Assembly: GCA_934215995.1 (NCBI GenBank)
Contig: CAKQBC010000149.1
Span: 1 to 6,241 of the forward strand
DNA length: 6,241 nt
Origin: an uncultured Bacillus sp.
GTDB taxonomy: Bacteria; Bacillota; Bacilli; Bacillales; DSM-1321
Direction of reading: 5' to 3'
Shown here: piece after piece, positions 1-5,597 of the stretch
How the letters are laid out: each line of letters starts with the position of its first letter
Numbering within the stretch: the stretch's first letter is position 1
Program-made: the position numbers and the translations under genes
The notes under the pieces: generated by a model
The model's input: the letters and a program-made list of their open reading frames with translations, nothing else
What the model was told of the DNA's origin: nothing
Database searches by the model: none

Positions 1-1
1 C

Positions 2-943
2 GGCAAGCCTTTCATCATTGTCATTAATTCTGTCCAGCCTTACGATCCTTCAACGGAGGCATTGCGGGTTAAGCTCGAAGAAAAGTACAACATTCCTGTA
101 CTGGCCATGAGTGTAGAGGGAATGAGGGAATCCGATGTACTCAATGTTTTGAGGGAAGCGCTCTATGAGTTCCCTGTCCTCGAAGTGAATGTCAATCTTC
201 CGAGCTGGGTAATGGTATTGAGAGATACCCATTGGCTTCGTGAGAGCTATCAGGATTCTGTGAAGGAAACGGTCAAAGACATTAAAAGGCTACGGGATGT
301 TGACCGGGTAGTCCAACACTTCAAGGAGTTCGAATTTATATCTGATGCCAGCTTGGCAGGAATGGATATGGGGCAGGGGATCGCAGAAATCGACCTGTAT
401 GCGCCTGACGAGCTGTATGATACGATCTTAAAGGAAATAGTCGGGGTCGAAATCAGGGGCAAGGATCATTTGCTGGAACTGATGCAGGACTTTGCTTATG
501 CAAAGGCTGAATACGACCAGATTGCCGATGCATTGAGAATGGTTAAGCAGACCGGGTACGGAATCGCTGCGCCTTCCTTATCGGAAATGAGCCTTGATGA
601 ACCGGAAATCATCCGCCAGGGACATCGGTTCGGTGTACGCCTAAGGGCTGTTGCACCTTCTATCCATATGATAAAGGTTGATGTACAATCCGAATTTGCC
701 CCGATCATCGGCACGGAAAAGCAAAGTGAAGAGCTTGTACGCTATCTGATGCAGGATTTCGATGACGATCCATTGTCAATCTGGAATTCGGAAATATTCG
801 GCCGCAGCCTGAGCAGTCTTGTCAGAGAGGGGATACAGGCGAAGCTTACGCTTATGCCGGAAAATGCCCGCTATAAGCTGAAGGAAACGCTTGAGCGCAT
901 CATAAACGAAGGATCAGGCGGATTGATCGCGATCATCCTGTAA
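2..943 (+). CDS. spoIVA: SpoIVA, stage IV sporulation protein A (5'-truncated by window edge)
   Basis: SpoIVA is the ATPase that polymerises on the outer forespore membrane as the basement layer of the spore coat. SpoVM anchors it there, and it is also needed for cortex assembly. Only the last 313 codons are present; the frame is open from base 2, so the gene begins upstream. Against the roughly 490 residues of the B. subtilis protein, the N-terminal third with the Walker A motif is missing. The visible part starts with a hydrophobic strand (KPFIIVINS), which I take to be the last strand of the TRAFAC/Era-like nucleotide-binding fold. It continues through the middle domain and ends in YKLKETLERIINEGSGGLIAIIL-type sequence, essentially the B. 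subtilis C-terminus, the region tied to coat localisation. A TTG at 62 is an internal codon, not a start. A strong terminator follows about 100 bases after the stop. In B. subtilis the gene is driven by the mother-cell factor sigma-E; that promoter would be outside the window. Confidence 0.96.
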   Translation, partial: GKPFIIVINSVQPYDPSTEALRVKLEEKYNIPVLAMSVEGMRESDVLNVLREALYEFPVLEVNVNLPSWVMVLRDTHWLRESYQDSVKETVKDIKRLRDVDRVVQHFKEFEFISDASLAGMDMGQGIAEIDLYAPDELYDTILKEIVGVEIRGKDHLLELMQDFAYAKAEYDQIADALRMVKQTGYGIAAPSLSEMSLDEPEIIRQGHRFGVRLRAVAPSIHMIKVDVQSEFAPIIGTEKQSEELVRYLMQDFDDDPLSIWNSEIFGRSLSSLVREGIQAKLTLMPENARYKLKETLERIINEGSGGLIAIIL

Positions 944-1038
944 GGAAGGTCATGCCCGCCGGGTACATTATAAAAGATACAGGACATCGGTGCATAGCTC
1001 CTGAAAAAATACCGGGAATTTGAGATTGTCAATAACTT

Positions 1039-1070
1039 AGCTGATCCAGACGGATCAGCTTTTATTTTTG
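1039..1070 (+). terminator. Rho-independent terminator after spoIVA
   Basis: A perfect 9-bp stem, AGCTGATCC (1039-1047) with GGATCAGCT (1052-1060), closes a 4-base loop (AGAC). It is followed directly by TTTATTTTT. This separates spoIVA from the hbs control region. Confidence 0.9.
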
Positions 1071-1275
1071 CGGATGAAATGTACTGAAGGGAACTGCTTC
1101 GTACAGAAGGTTCTTCCTGAATACTGACTATTGTGAACTTTATTACTTTGGTCACAAAAATTTTGCAATTGTACGTTTAATACACATATTTTAGGGTAAG
1201 ATGCCTAATGATTGTAGTAAAATAAAAATATATGTAACAAATCCCCAAAAGATTATCATTATTTGTTGAATTCTC

Positions 1276-1302
1276 TTGATAACGCGATTTTATTGTGATA
1301 AT
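1276..1302 (+). promoter_or_regulatory. Probable sigma-A promoter of hbs (extended -10)
   Basis: TGT-GATAAT (1294-1302) is an extended -10 element with five of six matches in the hexamer. TTGATA (1276-1281) is a good -35 hexamer, but only 15 bases separate the two, which is short. The TG dinucleotide could compensate. Transcription would start near 1309, giving a leader of about 230 bases. B. subtilis hbs is reported to have more than one promoter, so another start upstream is possible. Confidence 0.6.
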
Positions 1303-1308
1303 CTACAT

Positions 1309-1523
1309 ACAGTAAATGAGCAGATTGGTTGCCATGCTTCCGTTTTACTTCAGGTTATAGCTTCTGTACATCTAATTTTTGGGTGCATTATCTCTTATGG
1401 GAGATGGGCTACTAAGAATGCTTGAAAGATGTTCAAAAGTTATTAATAAATTAATATTGAACCTTCATTGAACAACATGAATACAGATTTCCTGATAGTG
1501 TTGAAAATGAAATTCCCTTTGGG
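1309..1523 (+). promoter_or_regulatory. Structured 5' leader of hbs mRNA
   Basis: Several hairpins can be drawn in order. I (1311-1349): AGTAAA/TTTACT outside, then GAGCA/TGCTT, then TGG/CCA; it would sit almost at the 5' end of the transcript. II (1385-1409): ten pairs with one bulge around loop TATG, core ATCTC/GAGAT. III (1431-1462): GTTCAA/TTGAAC, a four-base bulge, then TATTAA/TTAATA around TAAA. IV (1464-1481): weak, TTCAT/ATGAA. V (1514-1524): TCCC/GGGA, touching the first base of the Shine-Dalgarno. The linker between I and II holds UUCUGUACAU (1362-1371), complementary to the hbs 3'UTR. In B. subtilis the hbs leader is known to be structured and cut by RNase Y, with initiating ribosomes shielding the body from RNase J1. 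I infer the same role here. Confidence 0.55.
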
Positions 1524-1532
1524 AGGAGGTGA
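1521..1532 (+). promoter_or_regulatory. Very strong hbs ribosome binding site
   Basis: GGGAGGAGGTGA contains AGGAGGTGA (1524-1532), nine consecutive bases complementary to the 3' end of Bacillus 16S rRNA. GGAGG ends 8 bases before ATG 1538, which fixes that start. The upstream in-frame GTG (1529) lies inside the Shine-Dalgarno and cannot be the start. In B. subtilis a comparably strong site is what lets the ribosome act as a roadblock to 5' exonuclease. Confidence 0.9.
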
Positions 1533-1537
1533 ATGGC

Positions 1538-1810
1538 ATGAACAAAACAGAACTAATTAATGCTGTTGCAGAAGCTAGCGAGCTTTCTAAGAAAGATGCA
1601 ACGAAAGCTGTTGATGCTGTTTTTGATACAATTTTAGACTCTCTAAAAAATGGAGATAAAGTACAGCTTATCGGATTCGGTAACTTCGAAGTACGTGAGC
1701 GTGCTGCACGTAAAGGTCGCAACCCTCAAACTGGGGAAGAGATCGAAATCGCTGCAAGCAAAGTTCCTGCATTCAAACCAGGAAAAGCGCTTAAAGACGC
1801 GGTTAAATAA
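1538..1810 (+). CDS. hbs: HU-family DNA-binding protein HBsu
   Basis: HBsu is the abundant, essential HU-type protein that bends and compacts the nucleoid as a dimer and takes part in recombination and in DNA transactions of the signal recognition particle type reported for Bacillus. The product has 90 residues, the usual HU size. Residues 1-45 form the helical dimerisation part ([20 protein letters not shown] start). Residues 46-66 carry the HU signature [25 protein letters not shown] arm with the DNA-intercalating proline at 63 (RNP). The end is [13 protein letters not shown] plus one lysine, slightly shorter than B. subtilis. The frame is preceded by an exceptional ribosome binding site and rich in codons typical of highly expressed genes (GAA, GCT, CGT, AAA). 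It is followed by its own terminator, so it is monocistronic. Expression is probably set by the promoter at 1276-1302 and by mRNA stability. Confidence 0.98.
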   Translation: MNKTELINAVAEASELSKKDATKAVDAVFDTILDSLKNGDKVQLIGFGNFEVRERAARKGRNPQTGEEIEIAASKVPAFKPGKALKDAVK

Positions 1811-1812
1811 TT

Positions 1813-1839
1813 TACATATTATATAAAATATGTACAGGA
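1813..1839 (+). promoter_or_regulatory. hbs 3'UTR: local hairpin and sequence complementary to the 5' leader
   Basis: TACATATT (1813-1820) pairs perfectly with AATATGTA (1827-1834) around ATATAA. The 3' arm is also the core of AUGUACAGGA (1830-1839), which can pair with UUCUGUACAU (1362-1371) in the leader: ten pairs including one G-U. After a three-base bulge, five more A-U pairs are possible (1375-1379 with 1825-1829). The two pairings exclude each other. A long-range 5'/3'UTR duplex of about 14 bp is reported for B. subtilis hbs mRNA; whether this is the same duplex needs alignment. Confidence 0.45.
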
Positions 1840-1875
1840 AAAAGGACCACTTATAATTTAAGCGGTCCTTTTTTT
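1839..1875 (+). terminator. Rho-independent terminator of hbs
   Basis: AAAAAGGACC (1839-1848) pairs with GGTCCTTTTT (1864-1873). An upper stem CTTA/TAAG sits above an A-C mismatch, and the run of T's ends at 1875. It lies 28 bases after the hbs stop codon. Confidence 0.93.
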
Positions 1876-1903
1876 GTATCTAAAAACCTATATGTGCTAA
1901 TAT
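1874..1903 (+). promoter_or_regulatory. Possible promoter for folE-mtrB
   Basis: folE needs a promoter because hbs is closed by a strong terminator. The best candidate by eye is TTGTAT (1874-1879), 18 bases, then TGC-TAATAT (1895-1903), an extended -10 with four of six matches. A second -10-like CATAAT (1922-1927) lacks a partner -35. Both are weak. Confidence 0.25.
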
Positions 1904-1938
1904 GTTATTGTACAATGTACGCATAATTCTTGAAATAC

Positions 1939-1971
1939 ATCCTGCTTGAACAGAAAAGACACTGGCAGGAT
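1939..1971 (+). other. Inverted repeat in the folE leader
   Basis: ATCCTGC (1939-1945) and GCAGGAT (1965-1971) are perfectly complementary across a 19-base loop. The hairpin would end 13 bases before the folE Shine-Dalgarno GGAGG (1985-1989). There is no U tract, so it is not a terminator. Its role, if any, is unknown. Confidence 0.4.
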
Positions 1972-2000
1972 TGTCATAAATATTGGAGGATTGGCCGGAA

Positions 2001-2567
2001 ATGGGAAAAGTTAATCATGAACAAATAGAGAAAGCTGTGACAATGATTCTTGAAGCAGTAGGGGAAGACCCGAACAGGGAAGGTTTGCTGGATACTCCTA
2101 AGCGGGTAGCAAGAATGTATGAAGAAATCTTTTCGGGGTTGGACCAGGACCCGAAAGAGTATTTCCAAACAATCTTCGGCGAAGAGCATGAAGAACTGGT
2201 GCTTGTGAAAGATATACCATTCTATTCTGTATGCGAACACCATCTCGTTCCTTTCTACGGTAAAGCGCATGTCGCGTACATACCGCAAAACGGAAGAGTT
2301 ACAGGGCTGAGCAAGCTGGCAAGGGCAGTGGAAGCCGTTTCAAAAAGGCCTCAATTGCAGGAGCGCATCACATCGACGATCGCTGATAGCATTATGGAAA
2401 GCCTGGAACCGCATGGTGTAATGGTTGTTGTGGAAGCTGAACATATGTGCATGACGATGCGCGGCGTCAAGAAGCCTGGTGCGAAAACAATTACATCGGC
2501 TGTAAGGGGTACATTGGCTGCCGATTCCCGTTCACGTGCGGAAGTACTTTCTTTCATTAATAAATAA
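2001..2567 (+). CDS. folE: GTP cyclohydrolase I
   Basis: FolE (called MtrA in B. subtilis) converts GTP to 7,8-dihydroneopterin triphosphate and formate, the first step of folate synthesis, as a cytoplasmic decamer. The product has 188 residues, the normal bacterial length. The zinc ligands are visible as C78 and H81 in VCEHH and C150 in AEHMC. Catalytic-type histidines are H80 and H148. The family signature [19 protein letters not shown] spans about 104-124, and CMTMRGV..PGAKT (150-163) lines the active site. I chose ATG 2001, which sits 11 bases after GGAGG (1985-1989) and gives an N-terminus like that of B. subtilis. The in-frame TTG at 1983 overlaps the ribosome binding site. mtrB follows after 115 bases, the same pairing as the mtrAB operon, though here the gap is long and structured. 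Confidence 0.98.
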   Translation: MGKVNHEQIEKAVTMILEAVGEDPNREGLLDTPKRVARMYEEIFSGLDQDPKEYFQTIFGEEHEELVLVKDIPFYSVCEHHLVPFYGKAHVAYIPQNGRVTGLSKLARAVEAVSKRPQLQERITSTIADSIMESLEPHGVMVVVEAEHMCMTMRGVKKPGAKTITSAVRGTLAADSRSRAEVLSFINK

Positions 2568-2570
2568 TGC

Positions 2571-2638
2571 AGGCATTTTTGGCCGGCGGCTGTCATTCTT
2601 GGAGTATGCTTTTTTTTCCGCGTGAAGGGCGGCCGCGG
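2571..2638 (+). other. Structured folE-mtrB spacer with a U8 tract (possible weak terminator)
   Basis: AGGCAT (2571-2576) can pair with ATGCTT (2606-2611) including one G-U, and eight T's (2610-2617) run on from it, so leaky termination is possible. A competing GC-rich stem pairs GCGGCTGTC (2586-2594) with GGCGGCCGC-type sequence (2628-2636) using two G-U pairs. A third is CCGCG (2618-2622) with CGCGG (2634-2638). The stems overlap and cannot all form. GCGGCCGC at 2629-2636 is strikingly GC-rich for this genome. Confidence 0.35.
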
Positions 2639-2682
2639 CATAAAGAAAATTGTTTCGAATACAATCGGACAGAGGTGATCAA

Positions 2683-2907
2683 ATGACTGACAAAAGCACT
2701 GATTATATCGTTATCAAAGCAAAAGAGGATGGGGTGAACGTGATCGGCCTGACACGTGGATCGGATACCAAGTTCCACCATTCCGAAAAATTGGACCGCG
2801 GTGAAGTGATGATCGCCCAGTTCACAGATCACACCTCAGCCATTAAGGTGCGCGGCAATGCACAAATCTACACCCCGTTCGGTGAAGTGGAAGCCACAAA
2901 GGAATAA
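2683..2907 (+). CDS. mtrB: TRAP, trp RNA-binding attenuation protein
   Basis: MtrB assembles into an 11-subunit ring that, when loaded with tryptophan, wraps RNA carrying about eleven GAG/UAG triplets. It thereby shuts down trp biosynthesis by attenuation and translation control. The product has 74 residues against 75 in B. subtilis. The RNA-contact triad K37/K56/R58 of B. subtilis is present as K36, K55 and R57. Loops that form the tryptophan pocket between subunits are intact ([12 protein letters not shown] at 22-33 and [13 protein letters not shown] at 46-58). ATG 2683 has AGAGGTGA (2671-2678) at good spacing. The in-frame TTG further upstream (2650) would add eleven unconserved residues. 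No TRAP target repeat is visible in this window, and no anti-TRAP gene. The stop codon lies within the 5' arm of the terminal hairpin. Confidence 0.97.
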   Translation: MTDKSTDYIVIKAKEDGVNVIGLTRGSDTKFHHSEKLDRGEVMIAQFTDHTSAIKVRGNAQIYTPFGEVEATKE

Positions 2908-2933
2908 GCCGGAACCAGCTTATTCCTTTGTTT
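2896..2933 (+). terminator. Hairpin terminator overlapping the mtrB stop codon
   Basis: A perfect 14-bp inverted repeat, ACAAAGGAATAAGC (2896-2909) with GCTTATTCCTTTGT (2918-2931), closes an 8-base loop. The 5' arm contains the last codons and TAA stop of mtrB. The downstream U run is short (TGTTT then AGC), so it may work more as a 3'-end stabiliser than as an efficient terminator. Confidence 0.7.
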
Positions 2934-2935
2934 AG

Positions 2936-2973
2936 CCCGGAAAAAAGGCGCTTTCCTGTTTTTTCTATCCGGG
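2936..2973 (+). other. Second hairpin after mtrB, abutting the hepS promoter
   Basis: CCCGGA (2936-2941) pairs with TCCGGG (2968-2973). Inside, A2942-A2946 can pair with a T run at 2959-2964 and GG (2947-2948) with CC (2955-2956). Its T-rich 3' half could supply backup termination, but there is no U tract after the GC stem. The 3' arm occupies the spacer of the hepS promoter. Confidence 0.4.
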
Positions 2974-2981
2974 AGCCGGTA

Positions 2982-2990
2982 TGTTATAAT
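2982..2990 (+). promoter_or_regulatory. Extended -10 promoter of hepS-menG-hepT
   Basis: TGT-TATAAT is a perfect -10 hexamer with the TG extension. At 17 bases upstream the sequence is TTTCTA, a poor -35, so the promoter would depend on the extended -10. Transcription should begin near 2997, leaving a leader of about 68 bases before hepS. Confidence 0.75.
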
Positions 2991-3064
2991 AGATTTGTTT
3001 TTAATGTTCAGTATATATGAAGACAGTTTTTCGATGATCATATTTTAGGTAGTAAGGGTGATAC

Positions 3065-3883
3065 TTGGTGGATCTTTATAAACTCAGCGAAAAAATACAT
3101 AGAAGAATACTTTCCAAAGCGTCTCATCCTTATCTTGTCCGCCACCTGAATGGGCTCGCTGTCAATGAAACGAAATTGCAATCGCTTATCCTGCTGCTCG
3201 GGCCTGTCGATATAACGGCTGAGGAAAAGGAGCGTTATATAATGGCTGCGATGCTTCTGCAGACAGCATTGGATATCCATGATGGTGTTACGGAAACAGA
3301 AATCGGCGAAGATAACGATCAGTTGAGGGACAGGCAGCTTACTGTACTGTCAGGGGACTATTATAGCGGCTTGTATTACCATATCCTTGCGGAGCTTGGG
3401 CAAATCGACCTGATCAAAGCTTTAGCGGAAGGCATAAAAATAATAAATGAAGAAAAGATCATTCTTGGGCAGTTCAACCTCGCAAATGAGCAAGCCATTC
3501 TAGAAAGCTTTAAGAGAATGGAGTCTTCCCTGCTTGCCAAAATGGGTACATGCCTGAATATTCCTGATCTTATTGGGGTTTTTGAAGAATTCCTGATGGC
3601 TGAGCGCCTGCTGAAAGAAAAGCAGCAATATGAAGATCGGGAGCATTCTTTACTCTATGAATCATTTTCCCGTCTGCACTATAGAAAAGGCGTAAAGGAA
3701 CTCACCATCGGCGATCGTATTTCCCTTGAGGAAGCTGTCCTCAAAGCTATACGGGAGTCATTCCGCGAGTGCGAGAATAAACTGCGTTGCATCAAGGCTC
3801 TGTATCCTGAAACAACAGACTTTTTTGCCGGAAGACTGGACAAGTATGAAACATGTTTCAACTCATATGTGGAAGAAGGGTAA
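3065..3883 (+). CDS. hepS: Heptaprenyl diphosphate synthase component I
   Basis: HepS is the small non-catalytic-looking subunit that pairs with HepT. Together they condense isopentenyl diphosphate with farnesyl diphosphate to C35 heptaprenyl diphosphate, the menaquinone-7 side chain. The product has 272 residues, somewhat longer than the roughly 250 of B. subtilis. It is a mostly helical protein with family motifs LDIHDGV (69-75) and [18 protein letters not shown] (88-105). It has no DDxxD pair, which fits its role. The start is uncertain by one codon: TTG 3065 gives MVDLY, aligning with MQDIY of B. subtilis as I recall it, and GTG 3068 is the alternative. Both follow AAGGGTGAT (3054-3062). 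menG starts 5 bases after the stop, so the two are cotranscribed and probably translationally coupled. The C-terminal half is the more divergent part. Confidence 0.93.
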   Translation: MVDLYKLSEKIHRRILSKASHPYLVRHLNGLAVNETKLQSLILLLGPVDITAEEKERYIMAAMLLQTALDIHDGVTETEIGEDNDQLRDRQLTVLSGDYYSGLYYHILAELGQIDLIKALAEGIKIINEEKIILGQFNLANEQAILESFKRMESSLLAKMGTCLNIPDLIGVFEEFLMAERLLKEKQQYEDREHSLLYESFSRLHYRKGVKELTIGDRISLEEAVLKAIRESFRECENKLRCIKALYPETTDFFAGRLDKYETCFNSYVEEG

Positions 3884-3888
3884 AAACG

Positions 3889-4602
3889 ATGCAAACAACT
3901 AAAGAAAAAAAAGTTCATAATGTCTTTGAAAATATTTCGCAAAATTACGACAAGATGAATTCAGTAATCAGCTTTCAACAGCATGTCAGTTGGCGGAAAG
4001 CGACAATGAAACTAATGAACGTCAAAAAAGGCTCAAAAGCGCTGGATGTTTGCTGCGGGACAGGCGACTGGTCTATCGCGCTTGCTGAAGCGACAGGCCC
4101 GGAAGGACATGTGACCGGACTCGATTTCAGTGAGAACATGCTGAAGGTAGGAGAGGAAAAAGTAAAATCGCTGAAACTCCAAAATGTCGAGCTGATCCAT
4201 GGAAATGCGATGGAGCTTCCTTTTGAGGATAATTCATTCGATTACGTAACCATTGGATTCGGGCTCCGGAATGTGCCCGACTATCTTCAGGTGCTCAAGG
4301 AAATGCATCGGGTATTGAAGCCGGGAGGCATGGCTGTCTGTCTTGAAACGTCACAGCCGACAATGCCGGGGTTCAGGCAGGCTTATTATTTTTACTTCAA
4401 GCATATAATGCCCCTCTTCGGAAAGCTGTTGGCCAAAAGCTATGAGGAATACTCCTGGCTCCAGGAATCAGCAAGGGATTTTCCGGGCATGAAAGAGCTG
4501 GCAGGCCTGTTTAAACAAGCCGGGTTTGCCAATGTGGCATATAAGCCCCACACAGGAGGGGTGGCTGCCACGCATTACGGCTACAAGAAACCGAGTAAAT
4601 AG
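3889..4602 (+). CDS. menG: Demethylmenaquinone methyltransferase
   Basis: MenG (UbiE/MenH family) transfers a methyl group from S-adenosylmethionine to demethylmenaquinone-7, the last step of menaquinone synthesis, at the cytoplasmic face of the membrane. The product has 237 residues, normal for the family. UbiE signatures are [10 protein letters not shown] (20-29) and RVLKPGG (141-147). The SAM-binding motif I is [11 protein letters not shown] (51-61), followed by the acidic residue in GLDFSENML (77-85). The conserved end is [10 protein letters not shown]...[12 protein letters not shown] 3889 is preferred; its Shine-Dalgarno (AAGAAGGG, 3873-3880) lies inside the end of hepS. The in-frame ATG 3853 would overlap hepS by 31 bases and add 12 residues absent from B. 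subtilis. Its place between the two side-chain synthase subunits joins tail synthesis to the final ring modification. Confidence 0.97.
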   Translation: MQTTKEKKVHNVFENISQNYDKMNSVISFQQHVSWRKATMKLMNVKKGSKALDVCCGTGDWSIALAEATGPEGHVTGLDFSENMLKVGEEKVKSLKLQNVELIHGNAMELPFEDNSFDYVTIGFGLRNVPDYLQVLKEMHRVLKPGGMAVCLETSQPTMPGFRQAYYFYFKHIMPLFGKLLAKSYEEYSWLQESARDFPGMKELAGLFKQAGFANVAYKPHTGGVAATHYGYKKPSK

Positions 4603-4629
4603 AAATGGGTATGCAGGGTGGGAAAGCTT

Positions 4630-5592
4630 ATGAGAAACAAAATGTTATCTTCTTATTTCAAAGGAGATCTTCAAACAATCGAAAAAGAATTGACGGCAAG
4701 CATTCAGGCTGAAGATCCCCTTTTGCAGGAAGCATCGCTTCATTTGCTGAAGGCCGGGGGGAAACGTATCCGCCCGGTTTTTGTCTTGCTTGCAGCCAAG
4801 TTTGGGGATTATAATATACAAAATGTGAAAAAGGCTGCCGCGTCACTGGAGCTTATACATATGGCATCGCTTGTCCATGATGATGTGATAGATAATGCCC
4901 TTTTGCGAAGAGGGGCCCCGACAATCCAGGCATTGTGGGATAATAAAGTGGCGATGTATACAGGGGATTATATTTTTGCCCGGTCTTTTGAGCTGATGAC
5001 GGATATAAAAATACCAAAAGCCCATCAACTGCTCGCCCATACCATTGTTGAGGTCTGCCTTGGTGAGATTGAACAGATCAGGGATAAATACATATTCACA
5101 CAGAATGTCAGGACTTATTTCCGTAGAATCAAGAGAAAGACTGCGCTTCTGATTGCCACCAGCTGCCAGTTGGGCGGTGTCGTTTCAGGAGTGGAAGAGC
5201 ATGTACATAAGAAATTATACAGGTTCGGCTATTATGTTGGGATGTCTTATCAGGTTATGGACGATATCCTTGATTTTACCGGATCGGAAAAAACGCTCGG
5301 CAAGCCCGCAGGCGGGGACCTGAAACAGGGGAATATTACATTGCCGGTTTTATTCGCCATGGAGAACGACGAGCTGCGCCATAAAATAATGTCTGTCCAG
5401 GAAGGGATGGACGATGAAAAGTTCAGGCCGATCATACAGAAAATCAAGGCTTCCGATGCAATACAGAAGTCAATCGAAATCAGCGACCGGTTCCTGGAAA
5501 AAGCATTCCTGGAGCTTGAAGGTTTGCCGGATATAAAAGCCAGGCAAAATCTATACGATATAGCTGCGTTCATAGGGAGAAGGAAATCTTAA
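4630..5592 (+). CDS. hepT: Heptaprenyl diphosphate synthase component II (catalytic)
   Basis: HepT is the catalytic trans-prenyltransferase subunit; with HepS it builds the C35 chain of menaquinone-7. The product has 320 residues. Polyprenyl synthase motifs are all intact: GGKRIRP (43-49), the first aspartate-rich motif DDVID (84-88), the arginine pair RR (93-94), KT (170-171), GMSYQVMDDILDF with the second aspartate-rich motif DDILD (211-215), and GKP (224-226). The residues four and five before the first aspartate motif are small (A79, S80), which fits a long-chain product. I chose ATG 4630, nine bases after AGGGTG (4615-4620). GTG 4618 in the same frame lies inside that site. The gap to menG is 27 bases without a terminator, so it belongs to the same operon. 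No strong terminator follows, and readthrough into ndk is possible. Confidence 0.97.
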   Translation: MRNKMLSSYFKGDLQTIEKELTASIQAEDPLLQEASLHLLKAGGKRIRPVFVLLAAKFGDYNIQNVKKAAASLELIHMASLVHDDVIDNALLRRGAPTIQALWDNKVAMYTGDYIFARSFELMTDIKIPKAHQLLAHTIVEVCLGEIEQIRDKYIFTQNVRTYFRRIKRKTALLIATSCQLGGVVSGVEEHVHKKLYRFGYYVGMSYQVMDDILDFTGSEKTLGKPAGGDLKQGNITLPVLFAMENDELRHKIMSVQEGMDDEKFRPIIQKIKASDAIQKSIEISDRFLEKAFLELEGLPDIKARQNLYDIAAFIGRRKS

Positions 5593-5597
5593 TTCGA

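Larger units (their letters stand above)
944..1537 (+). other. Gene-free control region between spoIVA and hbs
   Basis: This stretch of about 590 bases has no convincing gene. In order it holds: the spoIVA terminator; a small hairpin (1080-1105, TGTAC and GAAG pairing with CTTC and GTACA around one bulged T); an inverted repeat TTGTGA (1131-1136) / TCACAA (1152-1157); a weak promoter-like pair TTGCAA (1163-1168) and CATATT (1185-1190) with 16 bases between; a 9-bp inverted repeat (1250-1258 / 1296-1304) overlapping the main hbs -10; and the structured hbs leader. A Spo0A-box-like TTGTTGAA (1263-1270) has one mismatch to TTGTCGAA, which is too little to claim a site. Only very short reading frames lie in the leader (14 codons from 1316, 17 codons from 1418), neither with a good Shine-Dalgarno. 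Confidence 0.7.

Noticed and set aside
925..934. Palindrome GATCGCGATC at the end of spoIVA
   Set aside because: It falls in codons for the conserved LIAII tail and is explained by coding sequence.
871..1155. 94-codon - strand frame over the spoIVA end and terminator
   Set aside because: It crosses the spoIVA terminator and coding end, has low-complexity shadow composition and no recognisable product.
1184..1193. ACATATTTTA as the leader partner of the hbs 3'UTR (10 perfect pairs with 1824-1833)
   Set aside because: It is almost all A-U and lies upstream of the predicted transcription start, so it would not normally be in the mRNA.
1529..1537. GTG start giving hbs a three-residue N-terminal extension
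   Set aside because: The GTG lies within the Shine-Dalgarno AGGAGGTGA; ATG 1538 has ideal spacing and gives the family N-terminus MNKTELI.
1876..2000. Tetrahydrofolate riboswitch in front of folE
   Set aside because: Only one simple hairpin is present; none of the conserved riboswitch junction sequence I know is visible.
3039..3047. Sigma-K-type -10 (CATAnnnTA) in the repeated CATATTTTA copies
   Set aside because: None of the copies I checked has the AC-containing -35 at the right distance, and hepS already has a good extended -10 promoter upstream.
3044..3056. TRAP-binding triplets before hepS (TAG, TAG, AAG)
   Set aside because: TRAP sites need many GAG/UAG triplets spaced by two or three bases; only two imperfectly spaced UAGs occur.
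3853..3888. Earlier in-frame ATG for menG
   Set aside because: It overlaps hepS, lacks a Shine-Dalgarno and adds residues not found in the family; ATG 3889 fits.
4618..4629. GTG 4618 as the hepT start
   Set aside because: It sits inside the likely ribosome binding site AGGGTG; ATG 4630 has good spacing and matches the family N-terminus.
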